Shown piece after piece: positions 1 to 10,335 of a stretch of DNA of 64,000 nt (positions are counted from its first letter, which is position 1; each line of letters starts with the position of its first letter). The notes beneath the pieces are model-generated. The model was given only the letters and a program-made list of their open reading frames with translations. It was not told where the DNA came from and made no database searches. The stretch covers positions 12,196,538 to 12,260,537 of the forward strand of contig CM034537.1 of the NCBI GenBank assembly GCA_020002185.1. The letters are read 5' to 3'. The translations under genes and the position numbers were made by a program. The DNA is from Paraescarpia echinospica (Eukaryota > Annelida > Polychaeta > Sabellida > Siboglinidae).

Positions 1-840
1 TGAATTACCTCTCCCAGTGTTTCGTGTATATATTTTAGGTCAAATTTCTTAGAGGTATTAAGCCGACCTTGATTTGTTCCATTAGTTTTTAATATAATTC
101 TCATAATATTAGAGAAATAAATACTGAGGGACTACTGGTCGCCAAATTGCGTTTACTAAGTCCGATTCATGTTTTTCCATTTTATATTGCGCCCACGAAA
201 CGTTCAAACTGTACACAAACAACAACAAATATATTGGCAGTGATGCGAACATTAGCGAACTTCCTGCTAATACTGATCATCCATGGCTTGACATGCTCAT
301 TTTGTTGACGGAATAGACAAGTTTGCTTTAAAACCTGATTTCCACGTTCTACAACTCGCAAAGGTGAAACCATCGCAAGTCGTCTACAAGTCGATGGCAG
401 CAACCGACAGACCCCGGCCATGCCAGTTTGATGATATCGCGTTCCAAAGCAAAGTACCGAAGTTACGCGCGAATTGTTAAAAAAGTGTCAAAACATTAGC
501 ATTTACAATTGCGACTACCCAGTTGCTCATCAGCAGGTCGGTTATGTCACCCGCTCACGGAGAAACGTCGCCACTTGGCGTGGGATATTTCTGGACAGAC
601 CTGCAAGGTTAATGTATCAGCGACACACCGCCCTTGCCGTCACACATCATTCGCTGGTAATGTATTCATGTATTCGCTCTCGCGGCAGAGTTCTCGCGAA
701 ATACAGGCCTTGTCTTTGTGAGGAGGTGGGTCGATTTGAATACAATTTAACCAGGTAGTAACAGATGTTATATTGTTGGCGACAACAGTGAAAGTGTTCC
801 GCTGTCATTACTTATGCCAATGACGATGGTGGTGACGGTA
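1..840. other. Intergenic, nothing recognised
   Basis: I see no exon, RNA gene or clear repeat here. Short open frames on both strands (182-421 minus, 474-758 plus) have no recognisable domain. Confidence 0.5.
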
Positions 841-964
841 ACAACAACACTTGTGTAGTAATAACAACACTTGTGTAGTAATAACAACACTTGTGTAGTA
901 ATAACAACACTTGTGTAGTAATAACAACATTTGTGTAGTAATAACAACATTTGTGTAGTAATAA
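841..964. repeat. 20-bp tandem repeat, 6 copies
   Basis: The unit TTGTGTAGTAATAACAACAC recurs every 20 bp from 851. The last two copies carry one shared substitution (AACAACATT for AACAACACT). The array ends shortly before the large hexanucleotide satellite. Confidence 0.9.
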
Positions 965-1084
965 CTATACAAAGTACAATCACCAAAGAAGGAAAATAAA
1001 AAATAAATATTATAAGGAAAGAACACACATTATGTTGCTAAGACAACAACAAAAACAACAACAGCAAAATAACTACTACTATTA

Positions 1085-2070
1085 CTACCACAACCGCTAC
1101 CGCTACCGCTACCGCTACCGCTACCGCTACCGCTACCGCTACCGCTACCGCTACCATACCTCTACCACTGCCACTGCCTCTACCACTGCCACTACAACTA
1201 CCACTACCACTACCACTACCACTACCACTACCACTACCACTACCTATACCACTACCACTACCACTACCTCTACTACTACCTTTACCACTACCACTACCAC
1301 CACCACCACTACCACTACCACTACCACTACCACTACCACTACCACTACCACTACCACTACCACTACCACTACCACTACCACTACCACTACCACTACCACT
1401 ACCACTACCTTTACCACTACCTTTACCACTACCACTACCACTACCACTACCACCACCACAACCACCACCACAACCACCACCACCACCACCACCACCAACC
1501 ACCACCACCACCACCACCACCACCACCACTCCCACTACCACTACCACTACCACTACCACAACCACTACCTCCACTACCAATACCAATACCACTACTACCA
1601 TCACCATCACTACCACTACCACTACCACTACCACTACCACTACCACTACCACTACCACTACCACTACCACTACCATTACCTCTACCTCTACCACTACCAC
1701 TACCACTACCTTTACCACTACCACTACCACTACCACTACCACTACCACTACAACTACCACTACCGCTACCGCTACCACTACCACTACCACTATCACTACC
1801 ACTACCACTACCACTACCACTACCACTACCACTACTACCACTACCACTACCACTACCACTACCACTACTACTACTACTACCACTACCACAACCACTACCT
1901 TCACTACCTTCACTACCTTCACTACCTTCACTACCAATACCAATACCACTACCACTACTACCACTACCACTACCACTACCACTACCACTACCACTACCAC
2001 TACCACTACCACTACCACAACCACTACTTCCACTACCAATACCAATACCACTACTATCATCACCACCACA
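1085..2070. repeat. About 1-kb hexanucleotide satellite (CCACTA/CCGCTA)
   Basis: Nearly the whole stretch is built of CCACTA hexamers. Homogenised variant blocks include CCGCTA near 1093-1152, CACCAC runs near 1450-1530 and CTTCACTAC near 1905-1935. The 6-bp period keeps frames open on both strands, giving artefactual poly-Thr, Tyr-His, poly-Val and Gly-Ser peptides. A second-order pattern is visible: the block ending in TTCCACTACCAATACCAATACC recurs near 1570, 1920-1950 and 2028. Confidence 0.95.
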
Positions 2071-2694
2071 TAATAAAACCATTATTGTTTCAGTAGCGAG
2101 CAAAACACAATGATATAGATACATTTTATCATATAGTATTTTCTGGGTTGGAAATAATACCAGAACAATAAGTCACCGATCAATAAACAATTATAGCCAC
2201 AACTAAGTATAACCTTCTTTTTAACGTCAACGTCACGTTGCTGAACTACTCGTGCACGCGAGTTGCTTGTTTATAACGAGTTATTTATGTGAAACGTCAG
2301 CGTCTCTGTACATATTCCTAAGCGTAATCTGTATAATGGCACCGCAAATGGCATTCAAATCACTTAACGTGTTTAATTAAATGTCATTATCTAGCTATTT
2401 CCGAAGATCCGCCATTGCGAAGTCTAGACGCCGGGATGTCTCGGTACAACACAGACAACGAGCGAATTCCCACGCCGGTCGAGCTGGCAGCTTGGCCTCC
2501 CGCGGGTTCGCAGTCAGATTTGTCACTAAAGCGCTATTTCATAGAGTTATGTCCCGGTGATGAATTCCGCCAGGAGCAGAATACAAACGATGTGTGACGT
2601 CACACCTGCAAATACGTCATTCAGTCGGCTTTCTCTGAAGGCTCATCTGTATGTTTAGAGACAGCTCAGCTTTAAGCATATATATACGATCCCC

Positions 2695-2729
<35 letters not shown>

Positions 2730-3042
2730 GGACTGAATAGTTAGCTCGTACGCCGTATAGGGTAACGTGCAATTAAATAGTTATGATGTAATTACATTAA
2801 ACACATCATTGCGCCTGAGTTCACTGCCAGGGTTTAATCGTGTCCAACCCAGACTTACATAACATTAATGTTCGGTTGGCCGCTGAAAACTTGAATCAAA
2901 AGGTCCGCGACATTTTGTTCATAGGTCAGTTGTTCCGAGTACATTTATTTTCAGAACTTCGTCCACTTGATGTTTGCTCAAGTGGAAACCAAATCATTAT
3001 TTGTTCAATGAGTTCAGTCGAGAACATATTAAAATATGTGTT
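2071..3042. other. Intergenic with a (TA)n tract
   Basis: No gene is recognised. A (TA)n microsatellite lies at about 2691-2727. The remainder is unique-looking DNA with short chance frames only. Confidence 0.5.
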
Positions 3043-3282
3043 TTGACTGACTGACTGACCGACCGACCGACCGACCGACCGACCGACCGACCGACCGACC
3101 GACCGACCGACCGACCGACCGACCGACCGACCGACCGACCGACCGACCGACCGACCGACCGACCGACCGACCGACCGACCGACCGACCGACCGACCGACC
3201 GACCGACCGACCGACCGACCGACCGACCGACCGACCGACCGACCGACCGACCGACCGACCGACCGACCGACCGACCGACTGA
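3043..3282. repeat. (GACC)n tetranucleotide microsatellite
   Basis: About 60 uninterrupted GACC units are flanked on both sides by CTGACTGAC variants. It is almost perfectly homogeneous over about 230 bp. The Gly-Arg-Ser-Val repeat peptide readable on the minus strand is a consequence of the repeat. Confidence 0.97.
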
Positions 3283-5087
3283 CATATGGATGAATTGAAT
3301 ACTGGATTTATTGGATTGATTAATGTAAAGATGCTTTATCAAATTCGTTGAGGTTTCGGCGACATTTATATTCCGTAGTAAGACACACTGATTTGTCGAA
3401 AACGGTGTTCAAAGAACACTGTGTCGCTTTAAAGTAATTTTTTAAATTAAAATGAGAGTATGAAATGTAAATGTGGGCAACTTAAACTTTTACACATAAT
3501 CATAATTAAATTACAATTGTGTCACATATTTGTTGATGTTGCCAGATTACAAAAAAACTACAAAACCACAAATAGCGCCACTTCTGTATATCGGCGACTG
3601 CTTCAGTGAATTGACCAAGGTACGTCTGCCAACGGGAGCATATTGACAACTGCACGCGAGTGGCAGCGCGCCACCTAGCGGAGCGTGACGACCCGATTGT
3701 GGCACGCTTATGTCAGAGAAAGGGGTCCTGGTACAATTCCGGTGCATTGCACCGGTGGAGCTGATAACAGGAGCAGTCGTTCGCCAGACTGTCGCCGTTA
3801 GCTCCGTGTCGTGTGACCCGTGGCCAGGCCCGGGCCCTACGCCCTTGTTCGGCCGTCCGACGCCCGGATAATCACGATTGCATAGGCCCCATTCACTTCC
3901 GGATGTCGGCCGTTTAATGATACCGACTTACAAGATAAACAAGGGCGTCCGGATATTGCGGAATGCCACGTTTCCCTTGACCTGGTTTATTAACTTGATC
4001 AATATCGCTATTTTTTGCATATTCATATATGGATTTGCATATGCACACATGGCGTTAAACAGGACGCTGAGACAATGGCGACACGATTGACGCACGTTGC
4101 TTCGCTCTTATTTGAAGGTACTATAATCATTATGCGGATTGAAGTCACATCACATACTTCAAATGTTGTTATAGTTGCAGGCTGATTAGGTTTCCTGGCG
4201 TGAACACATTCGCTCTAAATGTACAACTATGGCGTTCTTTGGTCTGCACTTTGTGTGTGTACCCGTGGATAATGACTACTGGATACATGGAAAAGTTTCA
4301 GCATGTTTCCTTTAACGATAGTCCACTGAATGTACATAATGATAAAGCATTTCACTATAATGGTATCCCATTCGAATTTAATTATTATACTTTTGTGTTA
4401 TTTCCGTATTTTTTCATGAAGAAATGTGAAGTTATTCCACGCTGGGGCAAACGAAATTGTTATATGAGAGCACATAAATGTGACAAGAACAAAATGGGCC
4501 GGGTACGTAAGTGCGAATACGTCAATGACGTCGTGGGTCATCCGACTATTTCCTTTGAATTGTTTCACCGCGAAAAACACAGTACACGTATGACGTGGAG
4601 AACTGTTGTCAGGAAACGGGGACGACAACAGAAGACGAGCCGCCACCAGTATAAGATAGATCATAGGACGTCGTCTTGTAGTTGGATATATAAAATTGAT
4701 AACCAAAATCGATGTCCTTATCTTATCTGCTGCCGTCAGCCGATAACAATGAGCGTCATTCGTTAGACGTATTCTGTACCCGAGCGCCCCCTCGCGGCGG
4801 GGAAACAGCCTCTGTAAACGCTCCTTACGAGCCTCTGTAAGTACTCCTTACGGGTCTTTAGGGATTGCAATTAAAGACTCCCCGTGTTATCGGTCAGTCG
4901 TAATGACACGCCAATGCACCGAGGCTCGTGCACTCAAAGTAGCGGCAACACCATAAACGTGTTAATTCACCTATAAAGTCATCTGCTGGCCGGTCACTGC
5001 GATGGTGGACAAGCCAGGCGTGGCGCTAAATTTGCACCAAGAAAGCTTCGGCCACTCGGACAACAAAGCGTGCGTTATATTATAACG
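3283..5087. other. Intergenic; no supported gene
   Basis: A 188-codon open frame at 4200-4766 (plus) has no recognisable domain and no exon-like boundaries. A short imperfect duplication of about 24 bp (GCCTCTGTAA...CTCCTTAC) lies at 4807-4854. A GC-rich block spans about 3740-3880. Confidence 0.4.
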
Positions 5088-5332
5088 ACGTGGGTACGAC
5101 TTCTCTTCACCGTTAAACGATAACGTGGGTACGACTTCTCTTCACCGTTAAACGATAACGTGGGTACGACTTCTCTTCACCGTTAAACGATAACGTGGGT
5201 ACGACTTCTCTTCACCGTTAAACGATAACATGGGTACGACTTCTCTTCACCGTTAAACGATAACGTGGGTACGACTTCTCTTCACCGTTAAACGATAACG
5301 TGGGTACGACTTCTCTTCACCGTTAAACGATA
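5088..5332. repeat. 35-bp minisatellite, 7 copies
   Basis: Seven head-to-tail 35-bp units start at 5088, 5123, 5158, 5193, 5228, 5263 and 5298. They are almost identical; one has ACATGGG instead of ACGTGGG. Each unit ends in a GATAACG motif. There are no spacers between units, so this is not a CRISPR array. Confidence 0.97.
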
Positions 5333-5940
5333 ACGTAGGCTTCTTTTGGGGTCACATAGCGTCAGACAAATGGTTGTGTTATGACAGTCTATTCTCGCTG
5401 TCCGTTTCGCTTCCAAAGGTTGCAAGAAAATAACTTGTGGGTGTATAGAGAGTGGTCTGCGGGTAGCTTTGTTTCGAGGAAATCCTCATAAATATGTTTA
5501 CCGTCAGGATGTCGTCATTCCCGCTTCCCAAGTGTGGAATAAAGCGAGTCTGCTCCAACGCTGAGCTACAGCGTAGTTGAGTTAATAACTTAATAACGAG
5601 TCTACTTGTGCACTCTCAACAAGACTCGTCCTATCTGGTAGGGGCTATCCAATTTCACTATTCTTCACGATCTCTACAAAACTACACACCTTTTAGAGTT
5701 TCCAATAGCAGAATCAACATTAGAAAATACTCTGTTTTGAATAGATGAATGACTGCGTTCAACACATTGTATTTAAGTGATCCAACTTGTGATATATTTT
5801 CAGGAACTGAAACCTTTAGATCTTCAATTCAAAAACATTTCTATGTATGTTTGCCTGGTAAATTTGACGTTGATATTGTGTGGTTTTATGTTCTTATTGT
5901 TCTTATTGTTTTTATTATTCTGTTATTGTTTTATTATTGA
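5333..5940. other. Intergenic with an exon-like segment
   Basis: No confident gene. The segment from about 5803 to 5857 is preceded by a polypyrimidine-AG acceptor (ATATTTTCAG) and followed by a GTAAAT donor-like site, and it reads open. With no linked exons I do not call it coding. Confidence 0.3.
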
Positions 5941-6401
5941 TATGTATTGTTTCAGTTATCAGTCCTGTTACTGGGTCTACTGGACCTGTTGGAATCTGTA
6001 TTATTTATATGTATTGTTTCAGTTATCAGTCCTGTTACTGGGTCTACTGGACCTGCTGGAATCTGTATTATTTATATGTATTGTTTCAGTTATCAGTCCT
6101 GTTACTGGGTCTACTGGACCTGCTGGAATCTGTATTATTTATATGTATTGTTTCAGTTATCAGTCCTGTTACTGGGTCCACTGGACCTGTTGGAATCTGT
6201 ATTATTTATATGTATTGTTTCAGTTATCAGTCCTGTTACTGGGTCTACAGGACCTGTTGGAATCTGTATTATTTATATGTATTGTTTCAGTTATCAGTCC
6301 TGTTACTGGGTCCATTGGACCTGCTGGAATCTGTATTATTTATATGTATTGTTTCAGTTATCAGTCCTGTTACTGGGTCCACTGGACCTGTTGGAATCTG
6401 A
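5941..6401. repeat. 67-bp minisatellite, 7 copies
   Basis: Units start at 5941, 6008, 6075, 6142, 6209, 6276 and 6343, and vary mainly at GGACCTGYTGG and TCYAYWGG positions. Because 67 is not a multiple of three, one ribosomal frame cycles through three readings, and all three are stop-free. Each unit carries a good splice-acceptor-like string (TGTATTGTTTCAG) followed by a segment reading PVTGSTGP. Confidence 0.95.
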
Positions 6402-7164
6402 ATAAATACAATACAATACAATATCCGATGTGCTGTACTTCATTATTTAATTCTTACCTTAGTTTTTTTCCGCAAACGACATGTTATGTCCAGGTTACTC
6501 TTTGCAAACAACTTCGTTACTGGAAAAATCTGCTTTTATCAAACAATCAGACGAACACATATAATACAATGTCGTTAATCCGGAGACGGATCATGATAAT
6601 CCGGACACATCAACATCCGGACATCGTATCACGGAACGGAATTTCTAAACACTAATTTACCCCGTTTCCGCCAAAATTTGTTTATCCATAAAAGTGTTTA
6701 AGCCGGACACACACTTGGGACCAAAGTGTCTGAATTATCGAGTTTCCATTGCATTTGATAGTATTGTGAACGAACTACTACACATATTCTTATCCGACAT
6801 GAGTACCATTTTAACGAAATAATTTTGGATACGAAATAAGTCATATAAGTACTTATATGAAGTATACAGACGTTGTTGCAAGTCGAGCGAGTCACTACAA
6901 TTATACACAACAGTATTATATACCTGCCGTGTTGTGTAAATAGTTTATGTGTAAATGACAAACTATTAAAGTGCTTCGATGTGAATGTTTATTGTGTATA
7001 CAAAATGTCTTGTTATCTCAATAATTATGCACTACGATTATTTTGGCTGATTCACACTGAACTATTTTCTTTGTTGGCTGAGGTTGTTCCGGTTTGTTCT
7101 ATCACGTTTACTCGGGTAAACACAGGAAACGAACGAACACGATACGACCACACGTCCTTGCTGG
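6402..7164. other. Intergenic, nothing recognised
   Basis: Contains only short open frames without domains on either strand. Confidence 0.45.
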
Positions 7165-7244
7165 AGACACCCACCTAATGGCGACGACTGTACAGACTGC
7201 ACTTAGACACCCACCTAATGGCGACGACTGAACAGACTGCTCTT
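7165..7244. repeat. 40-bp tandem duplication
   Basis: The segment starting AGACACCCACCTAATGGCG occurs at 7165 and again at 7205, differing mainly at one base (TACAGACTGC versus AACAGACTGC). The second copy supplies the ATG of the small open frame at 7218. The 40-bp step changes frame, so the first ATG (7178) runs into a stop. Confidence 0.9.
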
Positions 7245-7412
7245 ATCTTAGAGTTTCATCAACGAACTTTGCACAATGGTATTACGTCAGGCCAATATAA
7301 ACGTTTTCGAAGAATGGGAATATTTGAGCAATTCTTAGAAACTGGCGCGATTCGTGACGAAGGCAAAACTTTTGATACGCCAACCGGAAGAAAACCAGAA
7401 CGAAGGGTGTAA
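7218..7412 (+). CDS. Hypothetical 64-residue open frame
   Basis: Not recognised. The frame starts with MATTEQTALILEFHQ and ends KPERRV before a TAA. Its composition is balanced, unlike the repeat-derived frames nearby, with mixed charged and hydrophobic residues that could form helices. There is no obvious promoter, splice junction or partner exon. It may be a fragment of a transposon protein or a chance frame. Confidence 0.18.
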   Translation: MATTEQTALILEFHQRTLHNGITSGQYKRFRRMGIFEQFLETGAIRDEGKTFDTPTGRKPERRV

Positions 7413-7542
7413 TTTTAATGGAACGTTTTTGATACAATTATACACTATTGAATATAATGACACAGGTTATAATAGTCGATAATCGCTACACGGGTTTTTA
7501 AGCAACGTCAAAAGTGGAGCAATATTTTGAAATAAAACATAG

Positions 7543-7602
7543 GGTGTGTGTGTATGTGCGTGCGTGCGTGCGCACTTGTTTGTGCGGTTGCGGTTACACG
7601 TG

Positions 7603-7665
<63 letters not shown>

Positions 7666-7672
7666 ACGTACA
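7543..7672. repeat. (TG/CA)n microsatellite
   Basis: A short GTGTGTG/GTGCGTGCG tract is followed by a (CA)n run at about 7604-7660 with one CT interruption. It is alternating purine-pyrimidine DNA. Open frames across it are artefacts. Confidence 0.93.
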
Positions 7673-9008
7673 CATATAATGTATATATATATAATTTATT
7701 TTATGTAAATATTATTATTTATATCATAAATTATTTTTCTCTCAAAATGTATAGTAAAAGTCGTAAACGTTTGAACTGTTGTATGCCTCATTATTGCTTT
7801 CTGTTTTTACCCGTGTGACTTACTGTATATGATGTGAATTGTTTCGTGTACTAACTATCCTACGGGCCGATCCCAGGCAGTCGCCCGATGTTATCTGCTG
7901 TTGACAATGACGGCGTGCGGGGTATACGATGCGGATTAACGAAATGCCCGCGACATGCGCGTGAGGTATCGCAATTCCATTAGTGTGGGGCTCATCGATA
8001 ACTGGACCGATCTCATACGGAGATAACGCGTTCCGCCATCGGCGTATAGATATATATTGAGATGGCGCCGACCCGGCGTTATACTGTACATCATTTACAC
8101 AATCGTGTTGACCCTATCTCGCCGATGCAAGACGATTATCTTGCACGTCGCCATCCAGTGCACGTCCCCTCACTACGGCACCCGCGGGTCAACGATTGTT
8201 AGACGCATTCAGAAGATTATTGCTTCAGGCTGGAAAACATAACGGTTTTGTTCTCATAAAATTATATATACTTATCGTGACGTTTTACGGTTCTTCTATA
8301 TGCGTGGGTTCTGACCGAATGGCCAGTTCGCCGTGTCAGTCATAGCCCCCGGCGGCAGTTGACATCTCCCTGTCATTTCGAGTCCAGTGCTAATGCTAAA
8401 TTAATGTTATCATTCTCACTAGATGGCGCGCCAGTTTCTTAGTATTCCTCTGGAATAGCTGTAATGTTTCGTTTGGTGTTAATATTTGTTGAAATGTAGG
8501 CGTATTTGGGATTATTGTGCGTAACGTTATTTCATAGTTGAAAAGTTAGAATACGTTGAATGCAGCATACATTAAAGGTACTCAACCAATTCGATTGTTT
8601 TGCTCCTCTCGTTTCTTAGTAATTTCACAAAAACAGAGGCATCCAGTACTCCCCAATGATATCCTAGTTCGTTTATGCATACGTGTTAGTTCATTTTTTT
8701 AAATTAATAGAAAAACTACGAACTCTTTTGTTTTTAGTAAAAACCGGATCTGGTTTTTTACTTTGATTTTACCTGAGTATGGACATTGAAGTTTGCGTGG
8801 AATCGCGTTCTTGTCTTCTCGTGATCGCGAATTATGGGCGATATTGACCTTTGACCCCACCCTTTGGCGCTGTTGATGTTATGAAATTCCGAGTATAGGC
8901 AATGAGTGGATGTTCACGAACATATGCCACCGACACGGCAAAATGGGCTAAATTAAACAGACGAAGACAGTACCCACGCATAAAGGTGTAATTCTATTTG
9001 GGAACGAC
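7673..9008. other. Intergenic; CpG-richer block at 7860-8240
   Basis: No gene is recognised. The 7860-8240 stretch is visibly richer in CpG than its AT-rich surroundings and contains GATAAC/GATAACG and ATCGAT words, so it could be a regulatory element. Nothing can be assigned in the rest. Confidence 0.35.
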
Positions 9009-9758
9009 TATGAAACGAAACAAAGTAAACAGAAGGAGTTGGCGACAGTGCCAGTGGACTGTGGCCGTGGGCCGTTGCCCGTGCCGTGGGGTCAGTCACA
9101 ACATCAACAGATGAGATGCAGCGTTCGCAAAGGTTCTTCCAGACAGGTTAGTAATTTCGAATTATTCAGCTATGATCACGTATATTTAGGCGTATGTGTA
9201 TACATATTGATGTTGCTTGTACTAAATATATTTGATTGATTACCTTTTAGTCATAGTCAATAGCAATGGCGGCCTGGCTGGACCCTGTTTAGTATAAAGT
9301 AATATAAGTTAACACAGTACGACGCTATGGCATATAGCTATGTCAATGATAATGACTGTATTGTGTGTATGTCGTATATGGTAGTAGGCTAGTAGCCTAA
9401 GTAGGATTGGGATAATATTAATAGTGTAAATGCATTCTAAATGATACGTAACGATTATAATTATTGAACCAATAGTAATAGATTGAACAAAAACAACACG
9501 TTCATAATTTACTAATAACAGTAGTGTAATAGTAATTTATCTAATCTATTACTTTTATATTAAAAATTACTATTATTGGACATTTCAAAATTTTATTTGA
9601 ATTCAATTGTAATTGTTTGTAGTCTTGGTATTTAATTAGTTACAAGGAAAATAATATTCCAGTAGTTTCACCAGGTTTTTTGATTGCCCTTTCGGTGAGT
9701 TTTTGTTATGTTCAGAAAACCAGCGCCCCTCAATACCGTGAAAATGAATGCCCATAAC

Positions 9759-9759
<1 letters not shown>

Positions 9760-9797
<38 letters not shown>
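9760..9797. repeat. (TA)n microsatellite
   Basis: A pure TA alternation of about 36 bp. Confidence 0.95.
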
Positions 9798-9798
<1 letters not shown>

Positions 9799-10069
9799 CT
9801 TTCGACAATTGGCATTGGTTGCATTTGGCAGGTGGTCGTTCATTGCATTGCAACTTTTGCAAGTACATTAAAATGATTATTGTTAGAAACAATCAGTGCT
9901 GACTATTAATACATGTACTATATTTTCAGAACTCGAGGTGTGTCAACACCACATGCAGATGTATGTTTCAAAGCTCTTCACCTTCAGGTAAACGAGTGTT
10001 GTCAAATGTGGTTACTCTGTCACCAAACCTGTTATCAAAATTATATATACAAGCAATAAACAAGTATGT

Positions 10070-10335
10070 CATAGGCGGATCCAGGCGGGCCTGGGAGCAC
10101 GTGCCCCCTAGACCTTAGGAATTTGGCATGTCTGCAGATCTTTTATAATGGCGACTGTCCCCCCAGACCGTTTGAAATGTGCGTCAGTTTAGGTGATAAT
10201 AATAAGCTGAAGTTATGGTGTCTTCCGATACACCTCTCCAGCCGAGCGGCTGAAGTTATGGCGGCGCGATAGCGACACAATTTAGACTACACCATTTAGT
10301 TCGGCTGCCTGTGGAGGTTTCTGGATCCACCCCTG
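10070..10335. mobile_element. Short non-autonomous hAT-like element (MITE)
   Basis: A 266-bp unit is bounded by imperfect terminal inverted repeats: CATAGGCGGATCCAG on the left, and the reverse complement of CAGGGGTGGATCCAG on the right (12 of 15 match). CAGGGGYGGATCC-type ends are common on non-autonomous hAT elements. The flanks share TATGT (left TATGTCAT, right TATGTGAT), a possible degraded 8-bp target duplication whose register overlaps the left end. It has no coding capacity. Confidence 0.5.

Noticed and set aside
951..2096. 381- and 343-codon open frames on both strands
   Set aside because: They are translations of a 6-bp satellite; all frames are stop-free and give pure Thr, Tyr-His or Val strings.
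5088..5332. CRISPR-like direct repeats
   Set aside because: The 35-bp units are directly adjacent with no unique spacers, and the genome is eukaryotic.
5941..6401. Collagen-like PVTGSTGP repeats as a protein
   Set aside because: The 67-bp period breaks any single frame, so the Gly-X-Y look does not persist in one reading.
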